In this document: positions 56,401-64,000 of the stretch, in pieces
How positions within the stretch are numbered: the first letter of the stretch is position 1
How the letters are laid out: each line of letters starts with the position of its first letter
Assembly: GCA_031763025.1 (NCBI GenBank)
Contig: JASSKH010000029.1
Location: 6,346,362-6,410,361, forward strand
DNA length: 64,000 bases
DNA from: Macrocystis pyrifera
Lineage: Eukaryota > Sar > Phaeophyceae > Laminariales > Laminariaceae
Reading direction: 5' to 3'
The notes under the pieces: model-generated
Databases searched by the model: none
Told to the model about the DNA's origin: nothing
Seen by the model: the letters and a program-made list of their open reading frames with translations, nothing else
Made by a program: the position numbers and the translations under genes

Positions 56401-59400
56401 TAAAATCATAACGTAGGGCACCGTTCCGTCCGTTCTGTCCGTCCGCACATACCAAAGAGACAAACGAATTAGCCCCAACAAAGGGGAGAGATGATCGTGC
56501 ACGCGTCGGACAGTTGACGATGTACGGGTGGATCGTCTACAGCAGTAGTACCGCTGACCCTTAACCTACCTACTGTATACGAAATGTTTTTGTGGGGTCT
56601 CCTGCATCTAACACAGATAGGTCCAATATTGGCAGTAACCAGGCTTTCGACCATTCAGGTTCTGCGGTAGAGAGAAGAAAATGTGCATGGCCATGAAGAA
56701 GTAGCACTTTGAGCGGGGATCCTCTATCCGTTCGGGGTGTGGAATGAACCACTCGATACTGAAACGCATCGTGTTGTAACTGTCCCTCTCTCGAATTGGT
56801 ATAGGTCTGGACGGGAATCGTTACGGAACCCGCACAAGGTGAAGACGAGACGGTTCCCCGTATGGTCAGCATGACCTGGGGGGAAGTGTGCGATACCGAG
56901 GTGCGTGTGTCATCTCCTCCCTGGTGTTTTGGTAACTTGTTCGGCATTCAGCGACCGATTGCCTGCTACGACAGGGGGTTCGTGTAGCTCTCTTTCTCGC
57001 CGATGTATTTCTGCCTGACCGGGAACCCGAAGATTGTCGGAATGCTATTATTGTCGTAGCGTTTTACTTTTTTTCAATACGGTCTGTGTCGGGAGGTGCA
57101 ATCTAGAGTGAGTTCCAGTTAAGATGCTTCAGAGGATGATGTAAACGAATAGGGGTAGCTGTGGATGAAATTAATCAGATATAAAATTTAGCTATATTAA
57201 TCGTAGTGTGGATTATTTTCGTTTTGGCAACAGACGGAAACGATGTTCGTGGTTGTGTTCCTATGTACGAGTGAGTAGACAATGGGCTTGTTCTACTGTG
57301 TCTCCAAATCCGTTTCTGGCTGAAGTAGTTTTCCCTCCTTCGAAGCACCTGCCTTATTTAACTACCGATATGTTGTCGACCTATCACGGTAGCTTGGCTC
57401 TACTACATACCTCGTATCAGGTAGTCCGTCTCGTGTCAGCAGAAATTATCACGGTAGTTTGACCATGTTACATACCTGGTGTCTGGTGCTACATAGCCCA
57501 CGTCGCAAGGCGGCAGAGATGTCACGGTACTTTGGCCGTATTACATACCTGGTACAACGTAGCTGACATCGCCAGTCGGCAGAGTTTGGACTCTCGCTGC
57601 CGGACAAAGCTATTGTGATGGGAAGGGGCAGGCATGCAGACGGAGCCACCGGGTGATGCGCGTTTCATGTGCGATGTCCATTGCCACGATACTGACCGTA
57701 CGACCAGTAGTTGCGAGCCAATCTTGCCTGAGTCACTTACAGTGTAAGCAGGTACGGTAAGCCCGACCCCAACCAAATTACATGGGATAAGTGCTGTTCG
57801 AAAAACAAGCATGTACTATACACCGGGCGCAAAATTCCCGCACGTGCATCATGAGGGGAGTAGGGGGGGGGGGGGGGTAATTGATTGACTATTTTCGGTT
57901 GGGGACTCCACGAAAGCAACGAAAGCAACGAAATCAAAGAGGCGTGAGCGTGCAGCTGTACGGGCAGGATCATGCCGCACCTGTGCCGTGCGACTCCTTG
58001 CATTGAAACTCGAACACCAACTGTTATCATGCCCAAACTCACGCAGTGGCCGTCACTGCCGTCGTCACTTCTCCACCCCAATTTTCCAGAAGGATGAACA
58101 CAACTGTGAATTAAGTCGGAGACGGTTTCCGACTTGAGTTATATAGAAGTGTGAACTATTTCGGTATCATGCATTACCATAGGATGCGACACTATTGAGT
58201 AGCTCTTCGGACGCGTGCTATGATAGAAGGCAGCAGTTTTCATTAAAAAAATGTTTCTGGCTTGCCCGACTCTTTCACCCAACATCGTCGAAATGCCAGC
58301 AATGGTTTTCGAGGTGATTCGTGATAGGACCAGACTTTGGGATGATTCGCCGGGTTAGAGTGTCTGTTCTTGTCAAAATCGGGTTTTGGGTGAAGTGTGG
58401 AGCTCCTGAGGGAATACGGCTATCGTAAGAAGCCTCCTTGGTTAGTGCCTATTCGGTCAGTTCAATAGTGCAGCTTCCTGCCACGACATAGGGTTTGAAT
58501 TTCAGTCGCAAAAACTCCCATGTATCGTGTATGCGGTGCCTGCGTCTACACCCGTCGATGACGCTTTGTTTTTTTTGCATGTTGGCGCAGACGTTCCTCC
58601 TCAAGGTGACGAAACGCAACACCGACGGAACAACAACCATCACCAAGACCGTTCCGTGCGACGATGGCTCCTCTACGCACACCTGCGTCGTTGAGGTGAG
58701 AGACCTGCCGCTGCTGTTGCTGCTGCGGTAGCGCTGCGGTAGCGCTGCGGTAGCGAGGGGCACGTTAAAGAGGCATGCCACGATGGAGGTTCACCCACCC
58801 CCCCCCCCCCCCCCCCCGAGTTTTCTGAGGCTCCTCAGTTGACCTTAAGGAGGTCCATACCTCATCCGAAAACTGACTTCAGCAAAATCAAATTGCATCC
58901 CGATGAATAATCCCATGTCCGAAGTATATAAAAACGTCATTTTTCGGAACAAGATTGGCATTCCGACCATTTTCGGTTAAGGAACCTCGTCGTTCGGAAA
59001 CATTTTAGCGGAAATGTGCTATGACGGGGGTCCATAGTTAATAGGACCTATGGTACACATAAAAACCTATATATTTACCTATTTTTACTAACGAAATTTG
59101 GTCCCATTAACTATGGACCCCCGTAATACTTCTAACGTAGAACGCGTCTAGAGGTCGCTTCGTTCCCAGCCGCAAAGCAGACACAGACACCCGGACGAGG
59201 TAATTTCCCTGTAGGTATTTGCACTTTCCATCATTTTTCGTTTTCGCCAAGTTTACGCCCCCCGCCCGCCGTGGCTCACAGTTTGCTACGCTGTCTGAAG
59301 CGTGCATTTCTTGAAGGGGCGTGCAGAGCCACCCACCCCCCGAGTGCGGTAAATGCCCCAGCGAAGCGAAGAACTAGCGAAACCTCTCGACAATAGCACC

Positions 59401-62400
59401 AGTCCCTGGTTTATCCTCGCGCAGGAGATGCGCGCCATGTATAGGGTACGGTATTTTCTCCCTCGTCTGCGGGACACGAGCCTTTCACATGGATGCGCCG
59501 AGGGGTATCTATGGCCAGAAGACCGAGTACTACGAAACAAAAAAGGGGTGGTTGCGTTGTACGAGCACATGAAGAGAAGGACCCACGAAAGGATAGTAGC
59601 GTGTGGGACGATGTATACAATGGTCTCGCGCAGGGCTTTCCTCTCTTCTGTCTCCAACCCACCTTATCGAAATTACGGTGCGTTGTGTGTTCGGGCGTCG
59701 AATTCCCGGGAAGGATTTAAAAGCGCGAATATCGCTACGTACAATGATGATCGATCGCTGCGCGGGTTGTACGCGAAACCTTTGCTGTCAGGTTAGGAGG
59801 GAAGCACAACGAGGTGTCCGAGGTCCAAACAAGGACTTGTTACTACGAATACATGCAAATATGCCGCACCCCTGCTACTGTACGCTGGGGCACTGCTGTA
59901 AAGCTTTTGACCTCTAACCCATCCTTAAGCGACGAAGCTCTCCGACTGGCAAGCTACTCCAACATATTCGTGTTTTTGTTTTCCATTGGACGCATCCTAC
60001 GGAAAAGCCGCACCCACAATGTGTAATTCCTAACCTGACCTTCAGAAACAAGATGTTATACCCCAATGAACAATGTCATATAATCCTAACCCCCTGCCCA
60101 CAAGATAGGGTTTAACACGAATGATAACCCGGCGATTCCTCTGTTTTGGCGCCCCGCGCCAGTCAGACGACGTCTGGCTGAAACGTGCCACCGTACTTAT
60201 TAGCGATGCTGGTACATATGTGTGTATTCACACGATATGTACGTCCAATCCAGGGAGCTGTTTATGGCATTTACGGCCACAGCTCAGATGGTTTCTTGAT
60301 GTCAGTTCCCGGGAAAGGTGCAGAGCTTCTCAAGTGAGGGAACTGTCCCCACCAGGCGTGTTACCTCACGGTTGAACGCGTCCTGCTGCGCGCTCTCCTT
60401 CGTTGAGCGGTCGCGAACACATTGTTCCACAAAACATTATAGGCCCAAGGTTCCAATCCTTCTATAGGGGCAAGGAGACATTAGTATCGTTTCGGACAGT
60501 TCAATTTGAGCAGAAGTTAGTTGTGGACAGTCGAAATATAAATATACGCCCGTTGGTAGACAAACGACGATCGCGTGGAGGGATTGGTTGTGTGAAAGTG
60601 CGCTATTGGGTAGCCCCCACCACATTGGCAAATCTTGCAGGCCTCGATCCTACGTTTTTGTGCCTCGAGCGCGCGGATGTTTCTCCTGTCAGGTCCATGT
60701 GGAAAGGGCCGCTTCTTAGGTGAAGAAATAGCGTCCCACCACTCCCTTATCCTTCATGTATTAATATAACTTTACAACTCCTTTTTTTTTACGACGCTCT
60801 TAACTTGCAAAAAGTGCGGGGCAACATTTTGAACGTAGTACTATGCCCCGCACCTCCGCTCATGACGTGCCTCGTGGTATCTCTTGCATCTCCCAGACTC
60901 TAGTGGACTTCGACGAGTCTAACGATGCCGTATCTCCTGATGGATTTCTGCGGGCGACGGGTACAACCTCCAGGTATGTTGCAACATGCTCGACATCAAT
61001 GTGTCCGTTTTTCGTCAGATATGGCTACCGCGCGACAGCGAAAATGGCACTTGGTGGTGTCAAACCACCAACCCCATCATCGGCCATGTTTCCCATGGCT
61101 ACTCCCGCGAATGTTATCCATGATATGGCCTGCACACCGCGCCCGCCGCCGCAGAACCAACAGCAGCGTGCGATTCCCAAGAGAGCGGAACCTCTGCGCG
61201 TGTTGTGAACGTATCTAGCTTACGCCAATGGTATTATCATGGAAAACCTCATGCGGTGTGGAACAGTTGAAAAAGCCCACCGCAATCGTTTTATGACAGA
61301 TAATATCGAACAAAAATGGGCCTCGCCCTAGCGATTCGGAACCATACGGGCGGTAATGTGCGTGCAGGCATGGGTGCAGTGTGGTCCGACGTTTTATTAG
61401 ATAATCTACTCGGCCATGAGCAGTCGGTAGATTCGGCTTACTGAACAGCCGAACGTGGTTGCAAAGATCGCAATCACTCTATAAGTTACAAGCTATGTCC
61501 CTTGAGCACGACTCTTGACTGACGCTGACGAAAAACTAGTAGCATCCGCTTCTCCGTTTCAACTCGTGTTTTTCCTCAACGGTGAGATCAGGGTGAGCAG
61601 CGACACATACTCCTCCAGCACCACTACCGGGAGAAGTACAGGAGACGCCGACCCCATCTCATATTCAGGCTCGTCTGACCGTCGGCTGCAGGATGCTGAG
61701 GACACTGTGGTACGTGGGTATGTCAAACGCTCGTGTCCCTAAAACCCCCCCCCCACAGCTATATAGCGACGGTTTGCGTTAGGTGGTAAAAGTAACAGGG
61801 GGCGTTTGGTTCGTACCCAGCTAATGCAGACGTATCGTGACACCTTGATGACTGCACGACCCATCCAGCGACGGGGGGGGATACATCACTTCTTGGATCA
61901 ACAAAGCCCTGACGGCTGAGGGTTCTCAAGCAAAGACTGTAGACGTAAACGCCGACAACGGAGTGAAGGACTGGTATTAAAAAAAACGATATATACGGGG
62001 GGGGGGGGGGGGGGGGTATGACGCCATTATTTTCGCTACCGCGTTTACGCCCCACACGGGCGCGTAGCTCTGTACCTCGCTCCTAATTGCACGCACACGC
62101 TTTTTGTTTGGAACTTACTCGTAACGAAATTGGTCCCACGCCGGTCCATCACGCGACGAACAAAAATCCCGAGGACATGAAGAACCCGAGAAAAATGAGG
62201 CTATCACTCGCCGGAGTGGTTCTGAGCGGCTGTGGTAGGAACTCGCCCTACCGGAGCACCATGTAGCTCCTCAAGGGAGGGAACAGTGCTCAAAACCTTA
62301 ACGTAGATACCTCTACCGTAGGCCGACACGCCTTGCAAGGCACGACGCACTACAGCTGTACCACCGTCGCCAAACCGTAGCCGCGCGTCGTTAGTGATTC

Positions 62401-63618
62401 CCTTCGTCATCATGTCCTTCCGTGTGCCAGGGCGACACGCGGACGTAGAGAGGAGCACCTGCTGTTTTTGAGGGACTTTCGTTCGTGCTTGAGGAGCTCC
62501 ATGCTTCACGCGTACAGGCCCTGATATCCAAGAAATGTTGGATTACGGTCGTAGCAATAAACAGCAGTATGGCATTTCTCATTGCTGCCAAATACCTCAA
62601 ATACAATAGAGATCGCCAAACGAACGAGGCGTTCTTCTATAGGGGTAGCATTTAGGACTTATGAGGCAAACATTTCAGACTGACAGGATCAGATCCCGAT
62701 ACTGTGTTTTTTTAATATTCATTTGAATAAACCTACGCTAAGTTAAAATATGGGGTCGTTCATTGGGTTACACATTCGTTGATGTCAACGCCAGGATCCG
62801 GCGGGGGGAGAGGAAGAGCTCCTAGAGACGTTCTACGATAGAGACTCACCCTATCTTTCTGAAGCTCCTCACTTGACCTCAAGGAGCTCCATACCTCACC
62901 CGAAAACTGACTTCAGCAGAAACCAAATCGCATCCCAATGAATGATCCCATGGCCCAAGTACACAAAAACGCTATTTTTTTCGAGCCAAGACTGACATTC
63001 CGACGGTTTTGGGTTGAGGAGCCCTGTCATTCAGAAAACGAATAGCGGAAATTTGCTCCCTCTATCGTAGAACGCGTCCCTCCACTTTAATCAAGGTAAA
63101 AGCCTCGGAAACAAAGAGGCGCACCCTCACCGTAGCACCCATCACAGTCGGGGTCTCCAACGAAATTGGGGGTGGTCGTTCGCTCCAGCATACCGCTCAG
63201 AGCGTGAACTACAGCAAGGACCGCTTCCTACTACCGTTGAAGCGATTCGTTTACTTTCGCCGGCGGCGGTACCCCTCATTCAGAGCTACCATGGCCAACG
63301 GTTTGTTGTGGGACGTGCTTTTCAGAACCAGTACGTAGCCGTAACTCCAGCGTGCTCTCGAACTTCACACCTTTTTTCTGACGCCCGTGTAGTACTCGTG
63401 TACTTGGATATCTTACCCCCTGACCTTCCTTGGCCCGTTTCGCCTGAATCCGGCAGATCGATGTGATGGTTCTGTACAGCGAACCAGCCTTGGCTACGCT
63501 GGGCGGAATCACCTCCCAGCAGATGGAGACGATCATTGCGGAGAGCATCGTGGAGAGCAATCAAGCTTTGATCAACTCGGAGGTGTCGGCCTACTTCAAC
63601 CCCGTGCACATCGGCCCG
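41163..63618 (+). CDS. Gene B: paralogous secreted metalloprotease precursor, 5' portion (continues past the window)
   Basis: Seven exons are visible: 41163-41412, 50583-50749, 56805-56900, 58591-58695, 60897-60973, 61592-61709 and 63457-63618, about 325 residues. Exon 1 starts at ATG 41163 in a GCTACC context and encodes a short N-region, a hydrophobic core ([13 protein letters not shown]) and a likely cleavage near residue 21. It ends in phase 1 at a GTGAGG donor, as exon 2 requires. Exons 2-7 match gene A exons 1-6 in order, phase and sequence. The last exon ([17 protein letters not shown]) shares about 36 of 54 residues with A and opens the metzincin domain. The zinc-motif exon is not in the window. 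The 9.2 kb first intron contains a whole dead LINE, and the second intron is 6.1 kb. Linking exon 1 to exon 2 rests on phase fit and signal-peptide logic, so it is less certain than the rest. Confidence 0.78.
41564..41820 (-). mobile_element. LINE 3'-end fragment in gene B intron 1
   Basis: GTTGTTGTTTTCTTCACATT (tail reversed) through CATTCCATGACCTAGAGAAAC is the reverse complement of the LINE terminal ~250 bases. Confidence 0.83.
42096..45801 (+). pseudogene. LINE ORF with several frameshifts and a stop
   Basis: The same endonuclease and RT motifs as copy 1 are present ([34 protein letters not shown]), but spread over several frames. Breaks lie near 42380, 43080, 43250 and 43590, at an in-frame TGA (44286-44288), and near 45340, where a deletion fuses RKRRL to SAKQG. 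An extra Leu codon sits near 44575. It cannot make a full protein. Confidence 0.88.
46264..46367. mobile_element. Stowaway-like MITE (family 1) nested in LINE copy 2
   Basis: TTACGGGGGTCCATAGTTAA at the left and TAACTATGGACCCCCGTAG at the right, flanked by TA on both sides. The related LINE at 35720-35735 reads GACGACTAGTGGTG at this point with one TA, so the insertion and its TA duplication are directly visible. Size is 104 bp. Confidence 0.95.
46622..46940 (-). mobile_element. tRNA-derived SINE nested in LINE copy 2
   Basis: Read on the minus strand it starts GTCCCCGGTGGCTTGGTAGG, keeps a slightly mutated T arm (GTGGG-TTTAAGT-CTCAC) and ends in a short A tract. It interrupts the LINE between ATGATGACAT and ATGGCATTG, blocks that are contiguous in the copies at 35980 and 39740. 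Confidence 0.8.
47131..50582. other. Rest of gene B intron 1, no gene recognised
   Basis: The stretch from about 47.5 to 48.2 kb is dense in AGTACT, GTATTG and GAGTACT words. A degenerate family-3 MITE end is near 49614-49692. No exon was recognised, and the open frames are of chance length. Confidence 0.4.
51089..51226 (+). mobile_element. LINE 3'-end fragment in gene B intron
   Basis: TAGCATCTCGGTGGCGTAG, GAACTTGTATCTCTCTTGG, CGGCACGGACAC and GTGAAGAACACACACA follow the LINE terminal block to its CA tail. Confidence 0.8.
52806..52857. repeat. Degenerate interstitial telomeric repeat (TTAGGG)n
   Basis: Three good TTAGGG units pass into GGGTCGGG and GGGTTGGG variants. The repeat sits in a gene B intron, opposite in orientation to the site at 24867. 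Confidence 0.75.
54055..54162. mobile_element. Stowaway-like MITE (family 1)
   Basis: TATTACGGGGGTCCATAGTA at the left and AACTATGGTCCCCCGTAATA at the right, in the gene B intron 50750-56804. Confidence 0.9.
54692..54800. mobile_element. Stowaway-like MITE (family 1)
   Basis: TATTACACGGGGGTCCATAG at the left and TACTGTGGTCCCCCGTGATA at the right; a small 33 bp direct duplication follows it. Confidence 0.85.
54890..55255. repeat. Tandem duplication of ~125 bp, second copy split by a MITE
   Basis: GCATATAACACTATA, ATATAATAACATAT, ATACCAGGTA and CGGCTGGATATG occur in order in both units. The second unit is interrupted after CAGGTA by the MITE at 55085-55194. Confidence 0.8.
55085..55194. mobile_element. 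Stowaway-like MITE (family 1) in a duplicated unit
   Basis: TATTACGGGGGACCATAGTG at the left and ACTATGGACCCCCGAAATA at the right. The empty neighbour unit reads CCAGGTAGGATAAG at 54941-54954; the filled one reads CCAGGTA, element, TAGGTTAA, again a TA duplication. Confidence 0.92.
56140..56320 (+). mobile_element. Degenerate TIR element family 2
   Basis: TGAATGACGGGATCGGTTTCC and GGGTGAGGTATAGACCTCCT keep the family order; termini are not recognisable. Confidence 0.45.
56968..57140 (+). mobile_element. Degenerate TIR element family 2 in gene B intron
   Basis: CTACGACAGGGGGTTC, GATTGTCGGAATGC and GGGAGGTGCAAT match the family in order. It lies just after the exon ending at 56900, the same intron that carries the copy at 6071 in gene A. 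Confidence 0.45.
57865..57878. repeat. Poly(G) tract
   Basis: An uninterrupted G run of about 14 in intron sequence. Longer homopolymers of the same kind are at 58797-58817 (C) and 61998-62016 (G). Confidence 0.9.
58217..58430 (+). mobile_element. Degenerate TIR element family 2 in gene B intron
   Basis: CTATGATAGAAGG opens and CTATCGTAAGA closes; GTCGAAATGCCAG and TTTTGGGTGAAGTGTGGAGC are inside. It is diverged. Confidence 0.6.
58820..59142 (-). mobile_element. TIR element family 2 with a nested MITE
   Basis: The element's left end is cut off by a poly(C) tract. GAGGCTCCTCA, CGAAAACTGACTTC and GGCATTCCGACC run in family order to GCGGAAATGTGC, then a MITE interrupts (59020-59128) and the end AACGTAGAACGCG follows. 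Confidence 0.78.
59020..59128. mobile_element. Stowaway-like MITE (family 1) nested in a family-2 element
   Basis: TATGACGGGGGTCCATAGTT at the left and AACTATGGACCCCCGTAATA at the right. Uninterrupted family-2 copies read GTGCTACCTC here with a single TA; the filled site has TA on both sides. Confidence 0.92.
62831..63072 (-). mobile_element. TIR element family 2 in gene B intron
   Basis: TTCTACGATAGAGACTCACC opens and CTCTATCGTAGAACGCG closes about 242 bases; inner blocks match the copies at 6071 and 10075. Confidence 0.8.
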
Positions 63619-64000
63619 GTGAGACAGGGTATATAATCTTAAAACAGCCTACTCCAGTCTCGCGAAGTTTTGAAGCACAGTCACGATGTTTTCCCCTTTC
63701 AAATGGCGAGAACGTACCCGTCTATGGACTGAGACCAGTTCGGCGGGACAATCGAATGCTTAGGTATAGTGGACCACCCGGCGACGCGAAGCAGTGGCTG
63801 TCTTCGAACGCCCACGCCACAACAAGGTGGCGATTGTTGTGTTATCATACAGTAGTTCCATCGAACGATGTTGTCCGACTATCCACACTTCTATCTTTGC
63901 GGTGGGCACACTTCTACGGCAAAGCGTCCACGCCTATTTTCTCTACCGCGTTTGCGCCACCTGGCCGAGCGACTCTGTGCAACGCGCAACCGTTTAGACC

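Noticed and set aside
59353..59796. 147-codon ORF in a gene B intron
   Set aside because: No counterpart in the matching intron of gene A and no recognised domain.

Overview
This window is nuclear DNA from an intron-rich, repeat-rich eukaryote. Two multi-exon genes on the + strand encode secreted metzincin-type metalloproteases; the first is read to its stop codon and ends in two WSC (cysteine-rich carbohydrate-binding) domains. Introns of about 300-1000 bp in the first gene, WSC-tailed proteases and TTAGGG-type interstitial telomeric repeats fit a stramenopile. A brown alga is my best guess, but that is inference from gene style and no search was possible.

Layout. 1-5073: no exon recognised; probably intron 1 of gene A. 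It holds a nested pair of short transposons (1255-1579), a 2 x 75 bp tandem duplication and a ~670 bp imperfect palindrome (~3948-4622). 5074-14516: gene A, 14 exons joined by GT-AG introns with matching phases, ending at TAG 14514-14516; its first exon was not found. 14517-24481: no gene recognised. 24482-27430: remnants of a minus-strand LINE interrupted by CCATGG-rich and telomeric repeat, then a repeat-containing, partly decayed ORF. 27434-31840: LINE with one intact 1244-codon EEP-endonuclease/reverse-transcriptase ORF. 31841-41162: LINE 3' fragments, a tRNA-derived SINE, MITEs and an AGT microsatellite. 41163 to beyond the window end: gene B, a paralogue of gene A. Its signal-peptide exon (41163-41412) is separated from exon 2 (50583) by a 9.2 kb intron holding a second, dead LINE, which itself carries a MITE and a SINE.

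Gene relationships. Six consecutive exons of A and B align one to one with identical phases. Introns in B are 1.5 to 8 times longer and filled with mobile elements. The zinc motif of gene A reads HLFGHNLGCEH, with Leu in place of the catalytic Glu, so A may be a pseudoprotease that keeps its WSC domains; the equivalent exon of B lies outside the window.

Mobile elements. At least 16 copies of a ~104 bp Stowaway-like MITE are present; its TA target duplication is shown by three internal filled/empty site comparisons. There is also a ~245 bp TIR family, an ~89 bp Harbinger-like family, RTE-like LINEs ending in CA or CAA tracts, and a poly(A)-tailed tRNA SINE. Two short hyphenated palindromes (TACCAGGTA and TACAGCAGTA) occur far more often than chance and are not explained by these elements. 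All counts and alignments were made by eye.
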